Counted from the stretch's first letter, positions 28,610 through 37,914 are shown. The stretch is 64,000 nt of DNA from an uncultured Croceitalea sp. (GCA_947503285.1 CANNDD010000002.1:496001-560000), one strand, 5' to 3'. Notes: generated from the sequence alone by a model not told the origin. Made by a program: numbers and translations.

Positions 28610-31030
28610 TTATTCCGTACGCAAGCTCTTTATAGGGTTAACAATTGCAGCTCGGGCAGCTTGATAACTTATGGTAAAAAGGGCCACCAGCATGACACAT
28701 ACTATGGCCACACCAAATACCCACCATGGGACATTGATATGATAGGTATAGTTTTCGAGCCATTGTTGCATGAAATAATAGGCCACTGGTACGGCAATGA
28801 ATCCAGAAAACAGTATTAATAGCACAAAATCCCTTGAAAGCATCTTGAAAATACTTAAAATGGAAGCCCCTAGTACTTTGCGAATCCCGATTTCCTTGAT
28901 ACGTCTTTCGGCCATAAAGGAAGCGAGGCCGAACAACCCTAAACAGCTAATGAAAATGGCTAGAATCGAAAAGGTTCCCGATAATTTACGCATACGTTCC
29001 TCGGCCTTGAATTTGTTCCCAAAAGCACTGTCGACAAATTGAAATTCAAAGGGGACACTTGGGGCAAATTTGGCAAACTCGGTTTCGATACTTTGCAAAG
29101 CATGCATCAGGCTTTTCTCAGGTGGTAATTTTAAGTTGATCCAGTTGGTTTCATTGTAGTTTATACTGTAAATCGCCTGTTGAACAGGCTCAAAAGGAGA
29201 TTCGGTCAAAAGATTCTTGACGACGCCAATTACCTTATGTTCGCCGTCATACCATCGAATGGTCTTTCCGATCGGGTCTTGAAGCCCCATATATTCCACG
29301 GCTGCCTCATTAAGTACATAGGCAGTGGAATCTGAGGCAAGGTCCCTTGAGAAATCCCTACCTTCCTTCATTTGCCAGCCTATGGTCTTACCATAATCAT
29401 GGGATATATAAAAATTCACGATATTGGTAATAAAATTGGGATCTTTTCCCTCCCATTCATAACCCCCGTTACTATGCCAGACCTCGGTCATGGGACTGGA
29501 AGATTCTGACATTTCAATTACGCCAGCATTGTTTTTAAAGGCTTCACGCAATGTATTGTATTTGCCCTCAAAATCTTCAGTGGTTTTTTCCACCATGATC
29601 AGCCCGTTTTTGTCATAACCGATTGGGCGATTTTTGGAATGTTGTATTTGTTGATTGACGATCATTGTAGCCGAGACCAAAATAATCGAGACCATAAACT
29701 GGACTACGACCAGTACCTTTCGGAAAGAAACCGCTGACTTACCCGCACTGATAGTTCCTTTTAGAACTTTTACCGGGCGGAATGAAGAGAGGTAAAGTGC
29801 AGGATAACTTCCGGCCAAAAGACTGGTAATTAAGACTAACCCGAAGCCAACGCCCCAGAATACGGGATTTTCAAAAGGAAAGATAATTTGTTTGTCTGCC
29901 AGTGGGTTAAAAACAGGCAATAACAAAACCACTAAAATACATGCCAATACAAAAGCACAACATGTAATCACTAGGGATTCGAACAAAAATTGTAGTATCA
30001 ATTGGTTTTTGTTCGAACCTACGGTTTTACGTATGCCGACCTCTTTGGCCCGTTTTTGGGATCTGGCCGTACTCAGGTTCATGAAGTTGATACAGGCCAA
30101 TAGCAATACAAAGACACCGATTATGCCGAACATGCGAACATACTGGATTGCCCCTCCGCTAGATACCCCATTCTTGAAATTGGACCTTAAATGCCAATCT
30201 TTCATCGGATGGAGAAAGATTTGGGGATTACTCTTTTTGGTAACCTCGGGAACATGGTTATAAAGCGTATTCGTAATTTTATCACTTACCGCAGGTATGG
30301 TCGATATATTGGCTACTTGAACAAATACCTGATAAGAGTTGTTGTCCCATAACTTTCGGTCGCGTGCGGTCTGTACCCATTCATACATCGACACGTAGAG
30401 GTTCCAAGGGGCGATGAAATCGATTTGCTTGGTTTCTGAAAAGGCCGAAAGTGTCTCAAACATATTGGAATTCGACGGAAGGTCCTCAAAAACGCCCTTT
30501 ACCGTTACCACCATCTTATTGTTCAGATGCAGTGTTTTTCCGATGGGCTCTTCGTTGCCGAAGAGATCTTCGGCCGCAGCTGCCGAAATTACGATGGCAT
30601 TGGGTTCGTAAAGTGCGTCATAATCGCCCTTCAACATATTTAAAGAGAACAAACGAAGGGCATCTTCTTCCATAAAGGCCCCGTATTCGTTCAGGTTTTT
30701 TTCTTCGAAGGATAATACAACATCCCCAGGAAACGAACTCATGACCACATATTCGAAATCATCGGCATAAACGCTTCGCAGTTCTTCGGCCAAGGGGTAG
30801 GGCTGAACATATCTCGTGCGTGTTTCCCCATTGTTGGTCTTATTTATTAGAACCTGGGCGATCCGGTCGTAGTTCTTGAAATTGGTATTGAAAGATTTTT
30901 CATCATGGATCCATAGCCCGATGAGGATAGCCACGGCTAAGCCAAGAGCGAGTCCGCCTATATTGATCAATGAGTAGGTTTTGTTGACAAATAGGTTTCT
31001 CGCGGCTATTTTCAGATAGTTCTTAAACAT
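28610..31030 (-). CDS. MacB/FtsX-type ABC transporter permease, first gene of a two-permease unit
   Basis: 806 residues. Starts MFKNYLKIAARNLFVNK, followed by YSLINIGGLALGLAV. Contact motifs are KEVGIRKTVGSNK and KEIGIRKVLGASI; the tail is NPIKSLRTE. It is most like the product of 31202 along its whole length (INIGGLALG, IGLWxHDE, NFKNxDRIAQ, KNRPIGYDK), so the two form a clear duplicate pair. The 171-nt spacer upstream holds a -24-type element at 31065-31080 and tandem palindromes at 31143-31181. Confidence 0.93.
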   Translation of the reverse strand: MFKNYLKIAARNLFVNKTYSLINIGGLALGLAVAILIGLWIHDEKSFNTNFKNYDRIAQVLINKTNNGETRTRYVQPYPLAEELRSVYADDFEYVVMSSFPGDVVLSFEEKNLNEYGAFMEEDALRLFSLNMLKGDYDALYEPNAIVISAAAAEDLFGNEEPIGKTLHLNNKMVVTVKGVFEDLPSNSNMFETLSAFSETKQIDFIAPWNLYVSMYEWVQTARDRKLWDNNSYQVFVQVANISTIPAVSDKITNTLYNHVPEVTKKSNPQIFLHPMKDWHLRSNFKNGVSSGGAIQYVRMFGIIGVFVLLLACINFMNLSTARSQKRAKEVGIRKTVGSNKNQLILQFLFESLVITCCAFVLACILVVLLLPVFNPLADKQIIFPFENPVFWGVGFGLVLITSLLAGSYPALYLSSFRPVKVLKGTISAGKSAVSFRKVLVVVQFMVSIILVSATMIVNQQIQHSKNRPIGYDKNGLIMVEKTTEDFEGKYNTLREAFKNNAGVIEMSESSSPMTEVWHSNGGYEWEGKDPNFITNIVNFYISHDYGKTIGWQMKEGRDFSRDLASDSTAYVLNEAAVEYMGLQDPIGKTIRWYDGEHKVIGVVKNLLTESPFEPVQQAIYSINYNETNWINLKLPPEKSLMHALQSIETEFAKFAPSVPFEFQFVDSAFGNKFKAEERMRKLSGTFSILAIFISCLGLFGLASFMAERRIKEIGIRKVLGASILSIFKMLSRDFVLLILFSGFIAVPVAYYFMQQWLENYTYHINVPWWVFGVAIVCVMLVALFTISYQAARAAIVNPIKSLRTE

Positions 31031-31064
31031 GGTTCTCTATGGTTATGGTTTCTTCTAAAAAGGT

Positions 31065-31080
31065 ATCGACTACTATGCCA
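31065..31080 (-). promoter_or_regulatory. Sigma-54-like promoter element, two-permease unit
   Basis: Minus-strand TGGCATAGTAGTCGAT matches the other array promoters: perfect TGGCA at -24, and TCGAT at the -12 position. It lies 34 nt before the ATG at 31030 and 63 nt from the nearest palindrome. Confidence 0.55.
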
Positions 31081-31142
31081 GAATAACAACTATTTGATTT
31101 TCAAATAATTGATTTCAAAAATAAAACTGAAACACTTTTTCG

Positions 31143-31181
31143 TGTCAACTATTTTGACAACTCATGTACAACATGTTTACA
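31143..31181. promoter_or_regulatory. Tandem 17-bp TGT-N11-ACA palindromes, candidate activator site
   Basis: TGTCAACTATTTTGACA (31143-31159) and TGTACAACATGTTTACA (31165-31181) are separated by 5 bp. The first has 6 of 8 complementary half-site positions, the second 5 of 8. Spacing and site length are identical to the pairs at 11238 and 38018. Confidence 0.6.
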
Positions 31182-31201
31182 ATGGTATCGCTTCGTGTGG
31201 A

Positions 31202-33601
31202 TTACTCTGTACGCAAGCTCTTCACTGGGTTTTGTTTTGCCGCCCGTATGGCTTGAAAACTTACGGTCAAGACAGTGACCCCCATAGCACCGATCATTGC
31301 CAAGGCAAAAATCCACCATTTTAAGATCACTCGATACGGATATTCTTGTAGCCATCCATTCATCACGTAATAGGCAATGGGCACGGCAATAAAACAAGAG
31401 ATGACGACCAACTTTAAAAAGTCTTTGGAGAGCATGTTCCAAACATTGAAAACGGAAGCGCCCAAAACTTTTCGTACCCCTATTTCTTTGGTACGTTGTT
31501 CCGCCACAAACGATGTAAGGCCAAATAGGCCCAAACAACTGATAAGGATGGCCAAGGCCGTAAAAATACCCGATAAGGTACCAATACGCTGTTCGGCAGC
31601 AAATTTGGTGGCGTATTCTTCGTCTACAAAGTCATATTCGAAAGGAATAGCTGGAAAGTTCTCTTTAAAGACCCGCTCAATAACGGCCAGGTTTTCCCTA
31701 GCACTACGGTTCGGATTCAACCTGAGGTTATAGTAGCTGAAATTATTGTGACGGTCATAGACATATATGCCTTGTTTAACAGGCTCATATGGTGATTGGG
31801 CAATCATGTCTTCAACTACGCCGATAATCTTCATCGGGGGGTTGGGATCGTCTACATCGGTATCCCTTAATAATTGACCGACCGGATTTTCCATTCCTAA
31901 ATACTCTTTTGCGGTTTGGTTTATCAAGACCCCTAAGGAATCTGAGGCAAAATCCCTTGAAAAATCCCTTCCTTCCACAATTTTAAGGTTTAAGGTCTTG
32001 GCATATTCGGTGGAAACTTCCGTCCACGCCAGGTCTTCTTGAAACCCGTCTGGTTTCCCTTCCCAGGTAAAACCACTTCTATTCGACCAAATACGGGTTG
32101 TTGGGCTACTTGAAGTAGCCATTTCAATAGCGGCACCTGAGCTAATGAACTGTTCACGCATTAGATCTGTTTTTCCCTCAAAATCTTGGCTAAAAGTGGG
32201 TATTTGTATTAAACCCTCCTTATCATAACCAATAGGCCTATTTTTGGCGTGATTGATTTGCTGCATGACAATGACCGTGCCGATTATGAATGCCACGGAT
32301 ACGGTAAATTGGAGCACCACTAGAATTTTTCTGGGTAACCCGGCATATTTGCCCGATTTAAAGGTGCCTTTTAATACATCAACGGGTCTAAATGATGATA
32401 GGTATAGAGCAGGATAACTGCCGGCCAACAATGCAGTAAACAAAATAAATGCTACAGAGATTAGCCAAAAAACACCATTCCCCCAAGGGAACGAAATTTC
32501 TTTTCTGGCAAGATCGTTAAATCCGCTCAGTGATAATAACAGAATGATGACGGCAACGATATAGGCGAATAGAACAACCAAGAAAGACTCGCTTAAAAAT
32601 TGATAGACAAGCTGGCCTTTTTGTGAGCCTATGGATTTACGGATGCCTACTTCTTTAGCGCGTTTTTCAGACCTAGCGGTACTTAGGTTCATGAAGTTGA
32701 TACAGGCCAGAAGTAATACAAAGGCCCCGATGATACCGAACAACCATACGTATCTAATTCGGCCTCCAGTCTGTACACCGTTTTCGAAATTATTTTGCAG
32801 ATACCAATCTTCCATGGGAAATAGGAATATTCTTGGATTGTACTGCACCACATCTTCATCTGCATTTTTCTTTATGTCGATAATGGCATTGGTAATGCTT
32901 TCCATTGAGGTGTTATCGGCAATCTCAACGAATAGTTGAAATGAATTGTTCTGCCAATTATCCTTCGAGTTTTGCATCCATTCTTGTGTGTTGTAATAAT
33001 GATCCCATGGCATAATAAAATCCAAATCACTAAAAGAACAATTGTAAGGCAGATCTTCATAAACCGCACTCACCATCATATCATGTTCATTGCTAATGCG
33101 TACGGTCTTCCCGATAGGGTCTTCATTTCCAAAGAAAGCCTCGGCTGTAGATGCAGAGAGCATTATGGAATTGATTTCGCGCAACCCGTCTTTTTCACCC
33201 TTTAAGATGTTCAAGCCTAATAGTTCAGGGGCCTCACGCTGCATATAATTACCGGGGCGCGACAAATTGACCTCACCATATTTGATGTAGGCCGTGTTGG
33301 TCCATGAAGACATGATCAAATGCTTGAAATTGTTTCCGTAACCTTCCCTTAGCGCCGGCTCCAGTGGCAAGGGAATTGCAGGGCCGGTACCGGTGCGATT
33401 ATTAAAAGTCTGTGACTGAAAAATTTGTGCAATGCGATCTTTATTCTTAAAGTTATCGTTGTGGGTCAGCTCATCGTGCATCCAAAGGCCTATGATAAGC
33501 GTTACGGCCATACCTAGTGCTAAGCCTCCAATGTTGATGATGGAATACCCTTTGTTCTTTAAAAGGTTTCTCCATGCGATTTTTAAATAGTTCTTGAACA
33601 T
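31202..33601 (-). CDS. MacB/FtsX-type ABC transporter permease nearest the ATPase
   Basis: 799 residues; I use it as the topology reference. Helix 1 spans about 20-41, the first periplasmic domain 45-280, helix 2 286-303, and the first contact motif KEVGIRKSIGSQK about 316-328. Helices 3-5 lie near 338-358, 380-398 and 427-447, the second periplasmic domain runs about 448-675, and KEIGVRKVLGASV follows helix 6. The tail is NPVKSLRTE. It is separated from the GIN-domain gene by only 3 nt and is the sole permease in the transcript that also carries the ATPase, adaptor and channel, so it is the best candidate for the original partner of that core. Confidence 0.94.
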   Translation of the reverse strand: MFKNYLKIAWRNLLKNKGYSIINIGGLALGMAVTLIIGLWMHDELTHNDNFKNKDRIAQIFQSQTFNNRTGTGPAIPLPLEPALREGYGNNFKHLIMSSWTNTAYIKYGEVNLSRPGNYMQREAPELLGLNILKGEKDGLREINSIMLSASTAEAFFGNEDPIGKTVRISNEHDMMVSAVYEDLPYNCSFSDLDFIMPWDHYYNTQEWMQNSKDNWQNNSFQLFVEIADNTSMESITNAIIDIKKNADEDVVQYNPRIFLFPMEDWYLQNNFENGVQTGGRIRYVWLFGIIGAFVLLLACINFMNLSTARSEKRAKEVGIRKSIGSQKGQLVYQFLSESFLVVLFAYIVAVIILLLSLSGFNDLARKEISFPWGNGVFWLISVAFILFTALLAGSYPALYLSSFRPVDVLKGTFKSGKYAGLPRKILVVLQFTVSVAFIIGTVIVMQQINHAKNRPIGYDKEGLIQIPTFSQDFEGKTDLMREQFISSGAAIEMATSSSPTTRIWSNRSGFTWEGKPDGFQEDLAWTEVSTEYAKTLNLKIVEGRDFSRDFASDSLGVLINQTAKEYLGMENPVGQLLRDTDVDDPNPPMKIIGVVEDMIAQSPYEPVKQGIYVYDRHNNFSYYNLRLNPNRSARENLAVIERVFKENFPAIPFEYDFVDEEYATKFAAEQRIGTLSGIFTALAILISCLGLFGLTSFVAEQRTKEIGVRKVLGASVFNVWNMLSKDFLKLVVISCFIAVPIAYYVMNGWLQEYPYRVILKWWIFALAMIGAMGVTVLTVSFQAIRAAKQNPVKSLRTE

Positions 33602-33604
33602 GGC

Positions 33605-34366
33605 TTAGTTGATTTTTTGGATTTTGGCTTCGCCGATTACGATTCCTTTATGAACTTCTGGAGAACCTTCATAAGCTACAGTTGCCTCTCCGTAGGCCGT
33701 AACCTTGAGCCTGTCTTTAACGGCAATACGATAACTTCCCTCACCAAAAGCCGTAATTTTAGTGCTGTTGGTAGCGACTTGTAGGGTATTGATCGTCGTT
33801 TCACCATAAGCGGTGATTTTCTGTCTATCGATACTTCCACTTCTGAGTTCTAAATAACTCTCACCATATATGGTTGTCGTAAGGTTCTCAAATTGAACCT
33901 CATTAAAATAGACTTCAGACTCACCATATATTTTTAGCCTGAATTCAGGTTGGGTTAGTGGGCTTTCACATAAGAATTTTTGTTCTCCGCGCAGTGAAAG
34001 TTCTTTCAGGGTGGTATAGGTTACTGTCGCAGTGATAACGGTACCTTTATATATGGGTACTTTGTAATCATAATTATCACCTTTCACATTTTTACTATCG
34101 GTGTAGGTTTTAGCACCATCTAGGTAAAGGCGAAGTGTCGAGCCAACTACTTCAATATTTAATTTGTCTATTGGTTCCGTACTGGTATGGACCGTAACCG
34201 ATTCTGAGGCACCTTCTACAAAAGTGACCGCGATATGCGGACTAACGATTATCTTTTTAAAATTGGCTACGGTCACATTTTTGACCTGTGCGAATGCGTT
34301 GCTAGAAAATAGTGCGAAACCTATGATGAACAGTTTCGCACTAAGGTTTTTGATTGGTGATTTCAT
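33605..34366 (-). CDS. Exported GIN-domain-like (DUF2807 type) protein
   Basis: 253 residues with a Sec signal peptide (MKSPIKNLSAKLFIIGFALF, cleavage near NAFA-Q at about residue 26). The first half is a beta-rich GIN-like domain. From about residue 145 there are repeated (Y/F)GE turns (IYGES, AYGET, AFGEG, AYGEA), one about every 20 residues, the same beta-helix rhythm as the SGSS turns of the 3130 protein but with a different turn residue set. It sits between the ATPase (40 nt) and a permease (3 nt). Role in the transporter is inferred from position; an envelope scaffold or substrate-binding role is possible. Confidence 0.75.
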   Translation of the reverse strand: MKSPIKNLSAKLFIIGFALFSSNAFAQVKNVTVANFKKIIVSPHIAVTFVEGASESVTVHTSTEPIDKLNIEVVGSTLRLYLDGAKTYTDSKNVKGDNYDYKVPIYKGTVITATVTYTTLKELSLRGEQKFLCESPLTQPEFRLKIYGESEVYFNEVQFENLTTTIYGESYLELRSGSIDRQKITAYGETTINTLQVATNSTKITAFGEGSYRIAVKDRLKVTAYGEATVAYEGSPEVHKGIVIGEAKIQKIN

Positions 34367-34406
34367 GATGACTGTTTTTTGATTTTCAATTGATAAACAA
34401 ACTCCT

Positions 34407-35102
34407 TTATATCATTGCCCCAATTGCCCTGTTTTGACTTTCTGTGACAATTTGACCATCAAATAGGTTGACTACCCTATGTGCGTAATGTGAATCTCGA
34501 TCTGAGTGGGTCACCATTACAATGGTCGTGCCTTCTTGATTGAGTTCGGTAAGCAGGTTCATGACCTCAATCCCGTTTTTAGAATCTAAGTTACCAGTGG
34601 GCTCATCGGCCAAAATCAATTTTGGGTTGGTAACCACGGCCCTTGAGATGGCCACCCGTTGCTGTTGCCCCCCAGATAATTGTTGTGGAAAGTGTTTTTC
34701 CCTGTGTGCAATTTTCATACGTTCCAATACCGCCATGACCTTCTGCTTACGCTCAGCCTTGCCCATTTTCAAATAAATCAAAGGCAGTTCTACATTTTCA
34801 TAGACGGTCAACTCGTCAATAAGGTTGAAGCTTTGAAAGACAAAACCCAAATTACCTTTTCGCAATTGGGTACGTTGACTTTCTTTGAGACCGCCTACTT
34901 CGTTGCCAGCAAAATTGTAACTACCTTCGGTCGGGTTGTCTAACATTCCGATTATATTCAGTAGGGTGGATTTACCACAACCCGATGGCCCCATGATGGC
35001 TACAAACTCCCCTTCTTCTACACGAAGGTTCACACTATTCAAGGCTAAGGTTTCTACCTCCTCTGTTCTAAAGCTCTTTTTTAAATTCTGGATTGTTATC
35101 AT
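34407..35102 (-). CDS. MacB/LolD-type ABC transporter ATP-binding protein
   Basis: 231 residues, cytoplasmic ATPase of the MacB/LolD/BceA group. Walker A GPSGCGKST (about 39-47), Q-loop QSFNLIDELTVYENVELPL, signature LSGGQQQRVAISRA, Walker B LILADEPTGNLD with the catalytic Glu, and switch His in MVTHSD are all intact. It is the only ATPase among at least 14 permeases, with an intact helix-contact Q-loop region, and lies in the same transcript as the adaptor (213 nt gap) and GIN gene (40 nt gap). I infer that it can pair with several permeases. The C-terminal GQIVTESQN-type end is normal for the family. Confidence 0.95.
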   Translation of the reverse strand: MITIQNLKKSFRTEEVETLALNSVNLRVEEGEFVAIMGPSGCGKSTLLNIIGMLDNPTEGSYNFAGNEVGGLKESQRTQLRKGNLGFVFQSFNLIDELTVYENVELPLIYLKMGKAERKQKVMAVLERMKIAHREKHFPQQLSGGQQQRVAISRAVVTNPKLILADEPTGNLDSKNGIEVMNLLTELNQEGTTIVMVTHSDRDSHYAHRVVNLFDGQIVTESQNRAIGAMI

Positions 35103-35287
35103 TTTTGTTCAATGGTTTACGATTAGTATAATGACATTTTATTCAATAGTGTGTGACACTCTACACGTCTTTTTTTTATTCTAGTATTGCGAAGCTTATC
35201 CTTCGCGCTTATCAGACCTCCCTTAGAAAAAAGGAGAGGATTTACAACACATCTTTTTAAACATTCAACCCGCATGGCTTTAATAGG

Positions 35288-35315
35288 CGTTCCCCCTTTG
35301 GGGGCTAGGGGGCTT
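35288..35315. repeat. GC-rich intergenic repeat adjoining a stop codon
   Basis: TTCCCCCTTTGGGGGCTAGG, followed by GGGCTT, abuts the TAG stop of the adaptor gene. CCCCCTTTGGGGG is self-complementary. The same motif, in diverged form, abuts the stop codons at 21198, 23675 and 46900. It sits in the 213-nt spacer between adaptor and ATPase genes, where it could act as an RNA hairpin. I see no sigma-54-like element there. Confidence 0.6.
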
Positions 35316-36566
35316 CTATTTTAAAACAATTCTTTCTGCTTCCCCGAAGCTATCGTAGTTGCTTGTGATTACTTGTTCCCCTTTTTCAAGACCTTCAAGT
35401 ACCTCATAATATCTTGAATTCTGTTTTCCGACTCTAATATTTCTGCGAATGGCTTCATCACCATTGGGGTTCACTACAAAAATCCATTGTCCCCCGGTAC
35501 TTTGAAAGAAACCACCTGTGGGTAATAGTATGGCATCGCTTGAAGCCCCTAGTTGTAACTTGATGTTATAGCTCTGACCCGCTCGGATCGTTTCGGGCTT
35601 TTCATCGGTAAAAACCAAATCGACCTTAAATCGACCATTTCGAACCTCTGGGTATACTTTTCTTAACCTCAAGGGAAATTCTTGGCCATTTCTTTCAAAA
35701 CTTGCTGAGAGGTCACGTTTTACACGATCGATATAGTGCTCGTCAATTTCAGCTTCTATTTTAAAATCGGTCAATACGTTCACTTGCCCGATTCGCTGCC
35801 CTTGGGCGATATTCTGCCCTATTTCAGCGTCTAAAAAACCTAATTGCCCATCGGCCGGCGCCCGAACATTCAAGTGATCCAATCGCTCATACACCATCGA
35901 TAAGGTCTGCTGCATGCGGTTTAAATCGGTATCAAGACCTGAAAGTGATGTTTTACGAAGTTCATCATCTTGTTCGGTCTGCAATTTTACGATATCATGC
36001 TGCTTTTGGGCCAATTCAAAATTCTCTTTAGAGGTTAGGTATACTTCCTTAGAGATCAGTTCTTCTTTAAATAGCGCTTCATTCTGCTCAAAGTTCCTTT
36101 TCAGGCGCTGCAGATCGGTACTTGCCGTGGCTAAAGAGCGTCTTCCCTCTACTTGCCTTGAATCAAAGGTCAATTTGGTGGATCTTAAGTCATTCTGCTT
36201 GAGCGCCAGATTACTTTCGCTAGCAAGAATTTGCTCGTACAAATTCATGTTCTCAAGTTTAAGTATGATATCCCCTTTTTTGACCATCGTACCTTCTTCA
36301 ATCAGTTTCTCTGAAACCCTTCCGCCTTCATAGGCATCCATATATATGGTTGCGATAGGGGCCACGTTGCCATTAATAGTAATGTAGTCATCAAACTTTC
36401 CTTCAGAGACCTGGGCAATGGAAAGGCGATCTTTTTCCGTTCTAAAAGTGGAAACGGAGGTAGTGAAAAGTAATTTCCATGCTACAAATAGTAAGAGTAT
36501 GCCCAAGGCGATATAGCCATAATGTTTTGGCCGTAATCCTTTTTTCTTTTCGAGTTGTATATCCAT
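35316..36566 (-). CDS. Periplasmic adaptor (membrane-fusion protein, HlyD/MacA type)
   Basis: 416 residues. One N-terminal helix (about 18-33, YIALGILLLFVAWKLLF) anchors it in the inner membrane. It is followed by a lipoyl half-motif (YEGGRVSEKLIEEGTMVKKG, about 80-99), an alpha-helical hairpin (about 105-215, heptad-rich), the second lipoyl half (VRAPADGQLGFL) and beta-barrel plus membrane-proximal domains (LPTGGFF, LEGLEKGEQVITS). Such proteins bridge the inner-membrane ABC complex and TolC. It is 7 nt downstream of the outer-membrane channel gene, and its stop overlaps a GC-rich repeat. Confidence 0.93.
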   Translation of the reverse strand: MDIQLEKKKGLRPKHYGYIALGILLLFVAWKLLFTTSVSTFRTEKDRLSIAQVSEGKFDDYITINGNVAPIATIYMDAYEGGRVSEKLIEEGTMVKKGDIILKLENMNLYEQILASESNLALKQNDLRSTKLTFDSRQVEGRRSLATASTDLQRLKRNFEQNEALFKEELISKEVYLTSKENFELAQKQHDIVKLQTEQDDELRKTSLSGLDTDLNRMQQTLSMVYERLDHLNVRAPADGQLGFLDAEIGQNIAQGQRIGQVNVLTDFKIEAEIDEHYIDRVKRDLSASFERNGQEFPLRLRKVYPEVRNGRFKVDLVFTDEKPETIRAGQSYNIKLQLGASSDAILLPTGGFFQSTGGQWIFVVNPNGDEAIRRNIRVGKQNSRYYEVLEGLEKGEQVITSNYDSFGEAERIVLK

Positions 36567-36573
36567 GTTATAG

Positions 36574-37914
36574 TTAATTAATGTTGAAAACAGGTAGGTT
36601 GTTATAAAAATCCAAAGTACTCTTATTGACTTTTAAACGAAGCCTGACCTGTAAATTTTCATTCTGTGCAGTGGCGTATAGATTTTTTGCCCGCCCCAGT
36701 TCGATGGCATTTATAAGGCCTTTTTCGTATCGTTTTTGAGCTATGGTGAACGCAAGTTCTTGCGATTGACTCCTCTTCTCGGTTTGAAGTACTTCAGTGT
36801 TCAAGGCGTTGTACTCTTGCACCAATTGTTGGATCAACTGATACAATTCTTGCTCTTGTATTTTGGCGTTGTTCTTTGCCCTGGCCAAGGCGATTTTCTG
36901 TTGTTTGACCCTTGAGCGACCTGACCACGCATTGCTGATCGGTACGTTAAGCGATACCCCTATGAATTGATTCGTATTGTCCCTAAACTGTGTTCTAAAT
37001 GGAATGGTCACCCCAAGGGTATCGGTTATCGTTTCAAAATAACCTGTGCCGTAACCACCTTGAACGGCCAAAGAGGGGTAGAGGTTTCCCCTTGCAACGG
37101 CCACTTGTTTTCTGGCAGCTTTTACACGAAGTTCTTGGGCTTTGATCAACGGTATAAAACCCATTGCAGTATCAAAGATGGAATCTCCTTTAATAATGGT
37201 ATTGGCAAACTCTTCACTTTGTTCAATATCAGGTTGAATACGAATATCACTTTCGCCTTGTAAATTCATAGCCTGCAGTAATGCAAGCTTTGCGGCTATC
37301 AAGCGGTTTTCATTTTGGGTCAATACCAATTTATCGGCAAGTAATAAAGATTCGGCCTCGTATAAATCGGCTCCGGCCATTAAACCGACTTCAATTTGTT
37401 TTTTGACCAACGCATAATTGGTTTGTGAAATCTCTACCTGCTCTTTTGAAATGATAATCAGCCCATCGATAAATTGAATGTCGTAAAAGGCACGCATAAC
37501 CCTGAATGCCAAAAGGTATTTTTGTTGAAGGCTCTCTTCTTTCGTAGCCTTGTATAAAAACTTGGAGGCCTTTATGCTATTAATTTTCTGGAAGCCTTGG
37601 AACACGTCAAAAGAACCGCTCAAAGAATAGTTGTTTGAGAAGAACTCGGTGTTCGAGATGCTGTTATCGTTCGGATTCACCTGTCTACCAAAACTCACAT
37701 TATAATCTGCGAAGCCATTTACGTTGGGCAGTAAATTTCTAATGGATTGCCGATAGGTCTCTTTGTTCGATTGTTCCGTAAATTCAAAATCATTAAGTTG
37801 TAGGTTGTTCTTAATAGCATAGGCCACACAATCATCCAAGGTCCATGACTTCTGTGCCATCAGATGGAGCCCACTTATCAGTACTACGAAATAAAGGAAA
37901 TTCTTAAAGTTCAT
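36574..37914 (-). CDS. TolC-family outer-membrane efflux protein
   Basis: 446 residues with a signal peptide (cleavage near HLMAQ, about residue 21). It has two homologous TolC repeats with long alpha-helices (about 100-240 and 300-430) and the typical W-DDCVAYAIKNN start of Bacteroidota members. The family forms trimeric outer-membrane channels docking to HlyD/MacA adaptors. It is the first gene of the transcript, preceded by the best sigma-54-type promoter in the window at 37939-37954 and tandem activator sites at 38018-38056. Leader length would be about 15 nt. Confidence 0.94.
   Translation of the reverse strand: MNFKNFLYFVVLISGLHLMAQKSWTLDDCVAYAIKNNLQLNDFEFTEQSNKETYRQSIRNLLPNVNGFADYNVSFGRQVNPNDNSISNTEFFSNNYSLSGSFDVFQGFQKINSIKASKFLYKATKEESLQQKYLLAFRVMRAFYDIQFIDGLIIISKEQVEISQTNYALVKKQIEVGLMAGADLYEAESLLLADKLVLTQNENRLIAAKLALLQAMNLQGESDIRIQPDIEQSEEFANTIIKGDSIFDTAMGFIPLIKAQELRVKAARKQVAVARGNLYPSLAVQGGYGTGYFETITDTLGVTIPFRTQFRDNTNQFIGVSLNVPISNAWSGRSRVKQQKIALARAKNNAKIQEQELYQLIQQLVQEYNALNTEVLQTEKRSQSQELAFTIAQKRYEKGLINAIELGRAKNLYATAQNENLQVRLRLKVNKSTLDFYNNLPVFNIN

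Noticed and set aside
35103-35315. Separate sigma-54 promoter for the ATPase gene in the 213-nt spacer
   Set aside because: AGTGTGTGACACT is palindromic but does not fit TGT-N11-ACA spacing, and no TGGCA element with correct spacing was seen.
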